A DNA stretch of 64,000 bases from Tsukamurella asaccharolytica (GTDB taxonomy: Bacteria; Actinomycetota; Actinomycetes; Mycobacteriales; Mycobacteriaceae): positions 186,001 through 250,000 of the forward strand of contig NZ_VIGW01000003.1 of the NCBI RefSeq assembly GCF_007858435.1, read 5' to 3'. Positions within the stretch are counted from its first letter, which is position 1. Every line of letters starts with the position of its first letter. The position numbers and the translations under genes are program-made. Positions 30,207-41,509 of this stretch are shown piece by piece. The notes under the pieces were generated by a model, which had not been told where the DNA came from, did no database searches, and saw nothing but the letters and a program-made list of their open reading frames with translations.

Positions 30207-31730
30207 TCAGCTGTTGATCACGCGGACGGCCTGCGAGAGGAACGTCGAGGCGTCGAACGGGGCGATGCGGACCGCTCCGCCGGACTGCGGCGACTCGATG
30301 ATCTGGTTGTTCCCCAGGTACATCGCCACGTGCTGGGTGCCGCCCGGGCCGCGGAAGACCATGTCGCCGCGCTTGAGCTGGCTGATCGGCACCTTGTTGC
30401 CGGTCGTGTACTGGTACCCCGAGTACTTGGGCAGCGCGATGCCGACGGCCGCGTACATGTAGGCCATCAGGCCCGAGCAGTCGAAGCCGATGCGGTTGTA
30501 GTCGCCGTAGCTGTCGGCGACGCCGCCGTCGCGGACGCCCTTGGTCGCGCCGTTCCAGGTGCCGCCGCCCCACGCGTACTGCACGCCGATGACCGACATA
30601 CCGCGCTGGACGACCGTGTCGATCATCTGCGCGCCGCTCGAGCCGGCGGTGGCGGCCGGCGCCTGTGCGGCGGGCGCGGCCGGGGCGGCGGGGGCCGCCT
30701 GCCCCGTCACGGCGCCGAACGGGTTCGAGAACAGGGACGACGCCTGGCCGACGATGCTCTGCGCGAAGTTCCGGGCCGCCGCCAGCGGGTCCGCCGGGTT
30801 GATGGTGCCGGCCTGGGCAGCCTGGCCGGCCGGGGCAGCCGGAGCCGCGGGAGCGGCCGCTGCCCCCGCCGCGGGTGCTGCCGGGGCTGCAGGGGCCGCC
30901 GGCTGCGCCGCGGGTGCCGCCGGGGCGGCGATCTGCTGGGTCTGCTGCTCGTCGACGACGTACTGCGCGTAGATCTTCTGCTGCGCGGCGCGGTCGTCGG
31001 CCCGCTTGGCCTGGTCGAGCGCCCGCTGTGCCAGCTCGCGCTGCGCGGTAAGCGCGGTCTGGGCCTGCTCCTGCGTGTTCAGTGCCAACACCGTCTGCGT
31101 GATGGAGTCCTCGGCCGAGGTCTTGCGCTCCGCCGCGGCGGCGGTGGCAGCGTCGGCCTGGACCTTGGCGGCGCGCGCCGCGGTGCGGGAGGCCTCGGCG
31201 CGCGTCTTGGCGGCCTGGAGGTCTCCGAGGGCGGCCTTCTGCTTGTCGGCGACGATGCGCAGCGTCGTCGCCCGGTCCACGGCCTCGCCGGGATCGTTCC
31301 CGCCGAGGGTGTTCACCAGGGCGCCGGCACTGTTGCCCTGCGCGTACGCGGCGCGGACCACCTGATCGAAGGTGGCCTGGGCCGTCTTGATCTTCGCGTC
31401 CGAATCCTTGACCGCGGTCTCGGACACGGCGATCGCGCCGGTGGCGGCGTTCGCCGCGTCGCGGGCGGACTGCAGATCCACGACGGCGCGGTTGACGGAC
31501 TGCCGCTTCGTCGCGACGTCGCCGCGGAGGTCCGCGATGCGCTGGTCCGCCTGCGCGATGCGGTCGACGAGCGCGGCGACGACGTTGGCGGGGTTCGCGT
31601 CGGGTCCGTTGGGCTCGGCGAAGACCGAGCCCGCGCCGGCGACGGTGCCGACGACCAGCGACCCGGTGGCGACTGCCGCGAGCAACGACCGCGCAGCGAG
31701 GTTCCTGGCGGGGTGTGCCGTACGCCTCAA
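30207..31730 (-). CDS. ripA: NlpC/P60 peptidoglycan endopeptidase (RipA-like)
   Basis: 507-residue secreted D,L-endopeptidase that cleaves peptide stems for daughter-cell separation. Signal peptide (about 1-38, cleavage near VFAEP), a long coiled-coil autoinhibitory region (about 48-265), a low-complexity Ala/Pro linker (about 267-375), then the NlpC/P60 domain. The catalytic triad Cys418, His467 and Glu479 has the same 49- and 12-residue spacings as RipA. TTG start supported by GGGAG 6 bases upstream. Only one such gene is present here, where M. tuberculosis has ripA-ripB. The 241-base gap upstream is A+T-richer than average and should hold its promoter; no riboswitch core was found. Confidence 0.93.
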   Translation of the reverse strand: MRRTAHPARNLAARSLLAAVATGSLVVGTVAGAGSVFAEPNGPDANPANVVAALVDRIAQADQRIADLRGDVATKRQSVNRAVVDLQSARDAANAATGAIAVSETAVKDSDAKIKTAQATFDQVVRAAYAQGNSAGALVNTLGGNDPGEAVDRATTLRIVADKQKAALGDLQAAKTRAEASRTAARAAKVQADAATAAAAERKTSAEDSITQTVLALNTQEQAQTALTAQRELAQRALDQAKRADDRAAQQKIYAQYVVDEQQTQQIAAPAAPAAQPAAPAAPAAPAAGAAAAPAAPAAPAGQAAQAGTINPADPLAAARNFAQSIVGQASSLFSNPFGAVTGQAAPAAPAAPAAQAPAATAGSSGAQMIDTVVQRGMSVIGVQYAWGGGTWNGATKGVRDGGVADSYGDYNRIGFDCSGLMAYMYAAVGIALPKYSGYQYTTGNKVPISQLKRGDMVFRGPGGTQHVAMYLGNNQIIESPQSGGAVRIAPFDASTFLSQAVRVINS

Positions 31731-31971
31731 GGTGTCTCCCTCATCTCAAGACTGGTTCATACCCGATGAGTACGCGTGGGCAACACGCACAACATTGGCT
31801 TCAGATGTACCGTACGGCACTTTTGCAACGTTAGAAAACACGATTCACAAATTACACTCGTGTGAGTAGCCGAACTGACGCTCTGACCAGCGCGAATCAG
31901 GCTAGATCGAATTCTGTTCGAATCGGACAGCTGCAACTAATAACACAGCTGGAATTTCGAATGAATGTGCG

Positions 31972-35612
<3,641 letters not shown>

Positions 35613-35631
35613 TCGCAGAGTTCGACCAGTG

Positions 35632-35666
35632 ACGGCGGGTCCGGCCCCAGCGGCCGGGCCCGCCGT
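35632..35666 (+). terminator. Strong hairpin between acnA and acnR
   Basis: A 15-bp stem (35632-35646 with 35652-35666, one G-T wobble) and a CCAGC loop lie 20 bases after the acnA stop. There is no T-run, so partial termination or mRNA 3'-end protection before acnR is likely. Confidence 0.6.
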
Positions 35667-35688
35667 TCCCGTTATCAGGAGCATCCAC

Positions 35689-36258
35689 ATGCCCAAGGTG
35701 AGCGACGATCACCTCGCCGCCCGGCGCCGTCAGATCCTCGACGGGGCGCGGACGTGCTTCGCCGAGTACGGCTACGACGGTGCCACGGTCCGGCGGCTCG
35801 AAGCCGCGACCGACCTCTCCCGCGGGGCGATCTTCCACCACTTCCGCGACAAGGACGCGCTGTTCCTGGCGCTGGCCCGCGAGGACGCGGAACGGATGGC
35901 GGATATCGCCGCCGAGGAGGGCCTCGTGCAGGTCATGCGCGACATGCTCAGCCACCCCGAGCGCTTCGACTGGCTGGGCACCCGGCTGGAGATCGCCCGC
36001 CGGCTCAAGAACGACGGGGACTTCCGCGCCGAGTGGACCGAGCGCAGCGCAGAACTCACCGACGCCACGCTCCGCCGCCTGGAACGGCAGAAGCAGCGCG
36101 GCCGGCTGCGCGACGACCTGCCCACCGACGTCATCCTCGGCTACCTCGATCTCGTGCTCGACGGCCTGGTCACGCACCTCGCCTCGGGCCGCCCGACAGC
36201 GGGCCTCGAGGCCGTCCTCGATCTGGTCGAGGCGAGCGTGCGCCGGCCGGCGGACTGA
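35689..36258 (+). CDS. acnR: TetR-family aconitase repressor AcnR
   Basis: 189-residue TetR regulator, HTH at about 12-56 (ATVRRLEAATDLSRGAIFHHF), followed by a helical effector domain. It lies directly downstream of acnA like C. glutamicum acnR and M. tuberculosis Rv1474c, and the matching operator is present upstream of acnA. AcnR is known to respond to citrate and to iron state via the regulon. The ATG at 35689 is preceded by AGGAG; an upstream in-frame start at 35629 overlaps the hairpin. It converges on the VOC gene with one base between stops. Confidence 0.9.
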   Translation: MPKVSDDHLAARRRQILDGARTCFAEYGYDGATVRRLEAATDLSRGAIFHHFRDKDALFLALAREDAERMADIAAEEGLVQVMRDMLSHPERFDWLGTRLEIARRLKNDGDFRAEWTERSAELTDATLRRLERQKQRGRLRDDLPTDVILGYLDLVLDGLVTHLASGRPTAGLEAVLDLVEASVRRPAD

Positions 36259-36259
36259 G

Positions 36260-37084
36260 CTACCTGCCCGCGGGCGGCGTCGCGTAGAGGAAGACCGCGC
36301 CGCCCGGGTCCTTCGCCGAGCCCATGGTGGCCCACGGCGTCACCTCGGCCGCGCGGAGGATCTCGCCGCCCGCGGCCACGATCCGCTGCTCGGCGGCGGC
36401 CGTGTCCTCCACGGTGAGGTAGATCTGCCAGAACGAGGGCATGCCGTCCCCGAAGATGCCGGCGTCGAAGAGGGGAGCCGCGTCCATGATGCCGGCGACC
36501 GCCTCCTGCTGCCCCTCCGGACCGGCGAACACCTGGCTGTAGCGGTCGGGGCCGAACGACCCCTCCGCGCCGCCGCTTCCGACCTCCACCGTGCTCCAGC
36601 CGAAGACGTCGCGGTAGAAGGCCTTCGTCGCGTCGTAGCTGCGACTCATGCAGTCGAACCAGTACGGCGTGCCGGGCACGGCTCGCTCGACGAAACCCTT
36701 GTGCTGCGCCGGCTCCCAGAGTCCGATCGCGGCGCCCACCGGATCGATAATGTACACGAAACGCCCGTGCTCCCCCACGGGGACGACCGGGACCACGAGG
36801 GAGGCGCCCGCGTCCGTGGCGGCGCGCAGCGACGCCTTCGCGTCCGCGACCCGCAGGTAGGTCGACCAGACGTCGCCGGGGCCGCCGCCACCGTCGGGCG
36901 GCGACATCACGCCCGCGACGAGGTTTCCGTCCTGCCGGAAGTTCCGGTAGCCGCCGAACTCCTCGTTGGGCGGATCGGCCTTCCAGCCGAAGACGGCGCC
37001 GTAGAAGTCCACCGCCCGCTCGACGTCCGAGGTCATGAGATCGATCCACACGGGGCCGCCGAGCGGCGCGTTGTACGCGGTCAT
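36260..37084 (-). CDS. VOC-family protein with two glyoxalase-like domains
   Basis: 274 residues. Two tandem vicinal-oxygen-chelate modules (about 10-125 and 140-270), each beginning with PxWxDxMSxD-like or YWFDCMSRSYDA strands and ending in DPxGAxxxLW or DPGGAVFLYA. Such two-domain proteins include hydroxylases, resistance proteins and uncharacterised enzymes; metal-ligand His/Glu positions are not clear in the second repeat. First gene of the block that separates acnR from the ABC-F gene. No clear ribosome site. Confidence 0.78.
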   Translation of the reverse strand: MTAYNAPLGGPVWIDLMTSDVERAVDFYGAVFGWKADPPNEEFGGYRNFRQDGNLVAGVMSPPDGGGGPGDVWSTYLRVADAKASLRAATDAGASLVVPVVPVGEHGRFVYIIDPVGAAIGLWEPAQHKGFVERAVPGTPYWFDCMSRSYDATKAFYRDVFGWSTVEVGSGGAEGSFGPDRYSQVFAGPEGQQEAVAGIMDAAPLFDAGIFGDGMPSFWQIYLTVEDTAAAEQRIVAAGGEILRAAEVTPWATMGSAKDPGGAVFLYATPPAGR

Positions 37085-37212
37085 GCCGATAACCGTGGCA
37101 CACCGCGTCGACAAGTTCCAGCGTTCGCCCCGCATCTGATTGCGATCGCAGATTCGGCCGCGAAGCCGATCACCGTGACCGGGCGACGAACCCGCCCGCG
37201 GCACCGTCGGGC

Positions 37213-37968
37213 TCAGATCTTGGCGACGCCCCGCGCGTCCCGGTAGACGCCCGCAACGCCGCTGGCGGACATCGGCCCGGATTGGATCTTGGCGTCGGAG
37301 GCGACCACGGCCTGCAGGGTGATCCCCGCGACGAGGAAGTCGGCGACCGAACGGCGGGTGTGGTCGGCGGAGGTGACGAGCACCGCGCCGTTGCCGAAGC
37401 CGTTCTGCCGCATGAGGGCCGCCGTGTTGATGGCGTTGCCCTGGGTCGAGCCCGCCCTCTCCTCGGTGTAGATGCGCGTGCCGGAGACGCCCTGCGCGAG
37501 CAGCCACTCCTTCATCGCCGCGGCCTCGGTCTTGCCTGCCTTCGGCGCGCCGCCGGTCACGACGATCGGAAACGCCGGGTACGCCTGCGCGACGGCGAGC
37601 CCCTTGGTCAGCCGTTCGACGAGGATCGGGCGCAGCGCGCCGTTGTCCTCCAGGCCGTAGCCGAGGATCACGATCGCGGTGCCCGGAGCGACGCCGCCGG
37701 GCACCTGATCGGTGAGCGGGAAGGTGAGCGCCTTGTTGACGTTGGTCATCAGCGCCACGACCTTCTGCGCCTGGTCGATCGGCATCTGATTGATGGCGGC
37801 CTGCGCGCCCGCGGTGTCGCCCGCGGCCTGGCGGTCGATCGCCTGGTCGGTCAGGGACGCCGTCGAGGTCGACGGTGCCGCCCCCGCCGTCCCGGTCGCC
37901 AGCGTGGCGGCGACGGCAACAGCGGCCGTGAGCGAAGCGATCGAGCGGAAGAAACCAGAGACACGCAT
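37213..37968 (-). CDS. Secreted YdcF/DUF218-like protein
   Basis: 251 residues. N-terminal signal peptide (about 1-31, ending near GAAPS), then a DUF218 domain: VILGYGLEDNGALRPILVERL (near 98-118), VVTGGAPKAGKTEA, and EERAGSTQGNA, the family's sugar/nucleotide-binding-like motifs. E. coli ElyC/SanA relatives act in envelope biogenesis. GGAGG precedes the ATG. Exported location is clear; the role is not. Confidence 0.78.
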   Translation of the reverse strand: MRVSGFFRSIASLTAAVAVAATLATGTAGAAPSTSTASLTDQAIDRQAAGDTAGAQAAINQMPIDQAQKVVALMTNVNKALTFPLTDQVPGGVAPGTAIVILGYGLEDNGALRPILVERLTKGLAVAQAYPAFPIVVTGGAPKAGKTEAAAMKEWLLAQGVSGTRIYTEERAGSTQGNAINTAALMRQNGFGNGAVLVTSADHTRRSVADFLVAGITLQAVVASDAKIQSGPMSASGVAGVYRDARGVAKI

Positions 37969-38095
37969 GCTGCCCTCCGTGACAAATGAGTCTATCGGTG
38001 GGAAACTACACCACTGAGTCGTGTGTTGCACACGTGAATGATGATTCGTGCTCGGTGCCACGTCCGGGCACGCCGGGAGCGCGGTCGGTGCTTGC

Positions 38096-39117
38096 CTACG
38101 AGGATGCGGGGAGGGCGATCCCCAGCTCGCGGAACACCGCCCGCGCCCGATCCGGGTAGTCGGTGATCAGACCGTCCGCGCCGTCCCGCAGCAGCGCCCG
38201 CATCGTCGCGGGGTCGTTGACCGTCCACGGGATCACCTGCAGTCCGAGATCGTGCGCGCGCCGGATCAGCTCCGGTGTGGTGAACCGCACGAAGTCCGGT
38301 TCGCCGATGCCGCCGTCCTGCGGGTCGCCCTGCACCGGCGAGACGGCCGTCAGCCCCGGAATCGTCTCCTTCGCGGCCCGCACCCAATCCCCGCCGTAGG
38401 AATCGACGTCGAGCCCGAGCCACGGCGAGGCGCCCGGCTTGCCGGTCTGCAGGAACTGCTCGCCGTTGGTGAGTGCGACCAGCCCACGCCGGGCAGCAGC
38501 GGCCCGATCTCCCGCAGCGCCGTCCAGTCGAAGCTCTGGATCGTGACCTGCCGGGCGAGGCCGGAGCGCGTGATCTCCCCCGCCACCGTCCGCACGAACT
38601 CGCCGCGCGGCGCCGTCTCCGCCGGTGCACCGGCCTCCACCTTGGTCTCGATGTTCATCCGCACCGGCGAGCGACGCTCGCGCACGAGGTCGAAGAGTTC
38701 CCGCAGCTCCGGGATGCGGGCGCCGGCCACCACCCGCTGCGACGGGGCCGCCTTCTCGTACCCGCAGTTCATGGTGCGGATCTGGGCATAGGTCAGGTCG
38801 CGCACGTACTTACCGACGTACGGGTACTGCGGGTCGCCCGGCGTCGCGGGCGCGGTGTCCACGCACTTCTTCGCGTCCACCTTCCGGTCGTGCGTGATCA
38901 CGACCTTCCGGTCCTTCGTCACCTGCGTGTCCAGCTCCAGCGTCGTGACGCCGAGCCGCATCGCCTCGGAGAAGCCCTCCAGTGTGGACTCCGTCTGCAG
39001 GCCGAGCCCGCCCCGGTGCGCCTGCAGGTCGACGGTGCGCGGCGCCGCCCCGACGGGAGCCGCCCCGAGCAGCAGCGCGAGGGTCACGGACGCGATCGAC
39101 AGGCGGCGCAGGTTCAT
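38096..39117 (-). pseudogene. Frameshifted secreted glycerophosphodiester phosphodiesterase
   Basis: The N-terminal frame (start ATG 39117) has a signal peptide, the HRGG and ELDTQ metal/catalytic motifs of GDPD enzymes and a normal domain to about 38483. The C-terminal part (EPDFVRFTTPELI, GLITDYPD) continues in another frame to 38096. One extra C in GGGC-TGG near 38481-38483 would restore one 340-residue frame reading GVGLVALTNGEQ. So there is a single-base deletion, real or a sequencing error. The intact enzyme would hydrolyse glycerophosphodiesters outside the cell. Confidence 0.8.
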
Positions 39118-39125
39118 ACCGCCGC

Positions 39126-39131
39126 ACGCTA
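39126..39131 (-). promoter_or_regulatory. -10 box of the GDPD gene
   Basis: TAGCGT ends 8 bases before ATG 39117. Confidence 0.35.
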
Positions 39132-39179
39132 GGCCGCCACGGTGAACCCGACCTGTCCGCGAGGTGACGGGCGCCCCGA

Positions 39180-39185
39180 TACACT
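39180..39185 (+). promoter_or_regulatory. -10 box of the jetABC operon
   Basis: TACACT lies 30 bases upstream of the jetA ATG, leaving a short leader that contains GGGAGG. No clear -35. Confidence 0.4.
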
Positions 39186-39215
39186 GGACCGTCGCTGACG
39201 AACGGGAGGTACGCG

Positions 39216-40727
39216 ATGGCGCAGTCAGCCGCGCAGTTGTACGCCGCGTTCACGGACAACGCCGACAGCGACGTCGCGCTCCGCCTGCTCCGCTCCCCCC
39301 ACGCCGTCGCCTACCTGGCGCTGATGGCCGCCCGGCTGGGGACGGGCCCCGTCGACGCGGAGGAGCTGGGGGACGCGCTCACCGTCGACCTGCAGTCCCT
39401 CGCGCACCACTTCACCGAACGCGCCCGGCCCGTGCCCGCAGGTCCGGATGTCCTCGACAGCTGGGTGAAGGCCGGCTACGTCTCGCGAACCCTGGACGAC
39501 ACAGACCGCGAGGTCATCCAGCTCACCCGCGGCGCCACGACGGCCCTCGGCCAGGTGCAGGCCGTGTCGCTGGACCGCAACGTCGCCACCGAGACCGCGC
39601 TGGAGCTGGTCACTGCCCGGCTGTCGGCGGTCGCGGTCACAGTCAGCGCGGACCCCGACGACCACCTCCGCGCCCTCGACGAGCAGATCGCCGAGCTCAC
39701 CCGCCGCCGCGAGGCCCTGCGCGCCGGCCTCGTGCCCGAGTACGACCACGGCAAGGTGGTGGACGACCTCAAGATCGTCAGCTCGCTCGCCGAGCGCATG
39801 CCCGCCGACATCCTCGGCTACGGCGAGAAGCTGCGCGAGCACACGCGCGCCCTGCTCACGCACGGGCTCGACGCCTCCGACTCCAGCGAGGCCGGCCAGG
39901 CCACCGCCTACGCCACGACGCTGCAGCGCCTCTTCGACGGCCACGACGAGCTCGCGAACACCCCCGAGGGCAAGGCCTTCGACGCCTTCTACACCCTCCT
40001 CTCCGACCACCGCCTGCGCCGCCAGCTGGAGACCTCCGTCGCCGCGGTGGTCACCGAGGTCGACCTCCCCGACGACCTGCGCGACTCCCTCACCGGCTTC
40101 CTCGATCGCATGTGGATGCAGGTCCAGCGCGTCGACGAGATCCGCGGGCAGGTGTATCGGCGCATCAACACCTTCGTCAAGGACGGCGACTTCCTGCAGT
40201 ACCAATCGCTGCGGGCCCGCATCACCGAGGCGCAGCGGGCGGCCGTCGACGCCTTCGACGCCGCCTCTCCCGGCCGCGACACCGGCCTCGCCGTCCCCAT
40301 GTCGGCCGTCGACACCAGGTCCGTCGGCGCCCTGCGCTTCCACGACGGCGTCGTCACCCTGCCGCCCGAGGTGCGCGAAACCTCCGGCGAGTTCACCATC
40401 GACCCCGCCCGCCTCGTCGGCCGGGAGGCGATCGACTGGGACGCGCTCGCTGCCGCCGTCAACGAGGCCGTCAGCGCGTCCGACGGCGCGACCCTCACGG
40501 AGGTCCTCGACGCCATCGACGCCCCCCGCGCCGGCGACGTGGTCGGCGTCTGGTCGCTCGGCGCGCGGTACGGCACCGTCGACGAGGAACGGTCCGTCAC
40601 CGTCGTCGCGCACACCACACGCGGCCCCCGCGAGCTGACGGTGCCGCACGTCGCCTTCGCCGCCGCGCTCCCGCCCCTGACCCCCGCCTCGGCCGCGCCC
40701 GAGCCCACCACGTTGTTCGAGGAGTGA
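39216..40727 (+). CDS. jetA: Wadjet/MksF-type kleisin subunit JetA (DUF3375)
   Basis: 503 residues of the DUF3375 family, the kleisin-like subunit (JetA/MksF) of bacterial SMC-like Wadjet complexes that sense and restrict circular plasmids. N-terminal winged-helix-like region (about 1-100), long helical middle (LDEQIAELTRRREALRAGL) and a C-terminal winged-helix part. ATG with GGGAGG upstream. First of three coupled genes jetA-jetB-jetC; no jetD follows. No homologue in this place in M. tuberculosis. Confidence 0.9.
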   Translation: MAQSAAQLYAAFTDNADSDVALRLLRSPHAVAYLALMAARLGTGPVDAEELGDALTVDLQSLAHHFTERARPVPAGPDVLDSWVKAGYVSRTLDDTDREVIQLTRGATTALGQVQAVSLDRNVATETALELVTARLSAVAVTVSADPDDHLRALDEQIAELTRRREALRAGLVPEYDHGKVVDDLKIVSSLAERMPADILGYGEKLREHTRALLTHGLDASDSSEAGQATAYATTLQRLFDGHDELANTPEGKAFDAFYTLLSDHRLRRQLETSVAAVVTEVDLPDDLRDSLTGFLDRMWMQVQRVDEIRGQVYRRINTFVKDGDFLQYQSLRARITEAQRAAVDAFDAASPGRDTGLAVPMSAVDTRSVGALRFHDGVVTLPPEVRETSGEFTIDPARLVGREAIDWDALAAAVNEAVSASDGATLTEVLDAIDAPRAGDVVGVWSLGARYGTVDEERSVTVVAHTTRGPRELTVPHVAFAAALPPLTPASAAPEPTTLFEE

Positions 40728-40729
40728 GA

Positions 40730-41509
40730 TTGGCCGACGAATCGCTGGACATCGCCGACGAGGGCCTGCCCGAGATCGACCTCGCGGACTTCTCCATCGC
40801 CGACGACGAGGCCATCAAGTCCCTGCGCGGCGCCGACACCGCGCCGCGGTTCGACGGCGACACCTCAGCCCTGCCGAACTCGGTCTGCTACGCGCTGCAG
40901 GAGCTGATCGCCGCGCCGCACGTCTCTGCGAAGTCCAAGAACTGGGCGGTGATCGAGGCCGAGGAGACGCTGCTGCGCAGCCGGCTCTCCGAGCTGAACC
41001 TGCTGCTGGAGATCAACCGCGAGACCAAGCACGCCTTCACCCGCCAGGTCAGTGAGAACGACCCGCGGCAGCGCAATCTGCTGCGCGCGCAGAGCCTTTC
41101 GCTCGCCGCGTCGGTGCTGGCGCTGTTCCTCCGGCTCAAGCACCTCTCCAGCCCGGACGAGACGGCGGTCGTGGAGCGCCAGGAGATGATCGACCACCTG
41201 CTGACCTTCCGGCCCGCCCGCGACACCGACGAGGCCGGCTTCGTGAAGAAGGCCGACGCGGCGATCAACCAGTTGGAGACCCGCCGCCTGATCCGCCGGG
41301 TCGGCACGAGCGACCGGTACGCCGTGCACTCGGTGATCGCCTCCCTGCTCACCCCCGAGCAGGTGGACCTGTACACCGCCGCGTACCGCGATCTCGCCAG
41401 CACCGATCAGGACCTGGGCGAGGCGGCCGCCCCCGTCGACGGGGCGGATGAACAGGACGGCGAGGACGGCACCGTCGAGCCCGAGAACGAGACGCAGGAG
41501 CAGCAGTGA
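40730..41509 (+). CDS. jetB: Wadjet/MksE-type subunit JetB (DUF4194)
   Basis: 259 residues. The DUF4194 (JetB/MksE) kite-like subunit with tandem winged helices: core at about 45-225, including LFLRLKHLSSPDETAVVE and the C-terminal wing RLIRRVGTSDRYAVHSVI. N- and C-terminal tails are acidic. TTG at 40730 is favoured by GAGGAG 5 bases upstream; GTG 40724 overlapping the jetA stop is the alternative. It overlaps jetC by GTGA. It would bind the JetA kleisin and bridge the SMC heads. Confidence 0.87.
   Translation: MADESLDIADEGLPEIDLADFSIADDEAIKSLRGADTAPRFDGDTSALPNSVCYALQELIAAPHVSAKSKNWAVIEAEETLLRSRLSELNLLLEINRETKHAFTRQVSENDPRQRNLLRAQSLSLAASVLALFLRLKHLSSPDETAVVERQEMIDHLLTFRPARDTDEAGFVKKADAAINQLETRRLIRRVGTSDRYAVHSVIASLLTPEQVDLYTAAYRDLASTDQDLGEAAAPVDGADEQDGEDGTVEPENETQEQQ

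Noticed and set aside
30655-30935. Tandem repeat or CRISPR-like array
   Set aside because: The repetition is the Ala/Pro codon run in the linker of the RipA-like protein, without regular spacers.
31731-31971. c-di-AMP (ydaO-type) riboswitch upstream of the RipA-like gene
   Set aside because: The gap is long enough and such riboswitches occur before cell-wall hydrolases, but I could not find the conserved core sequences on the minus strand.
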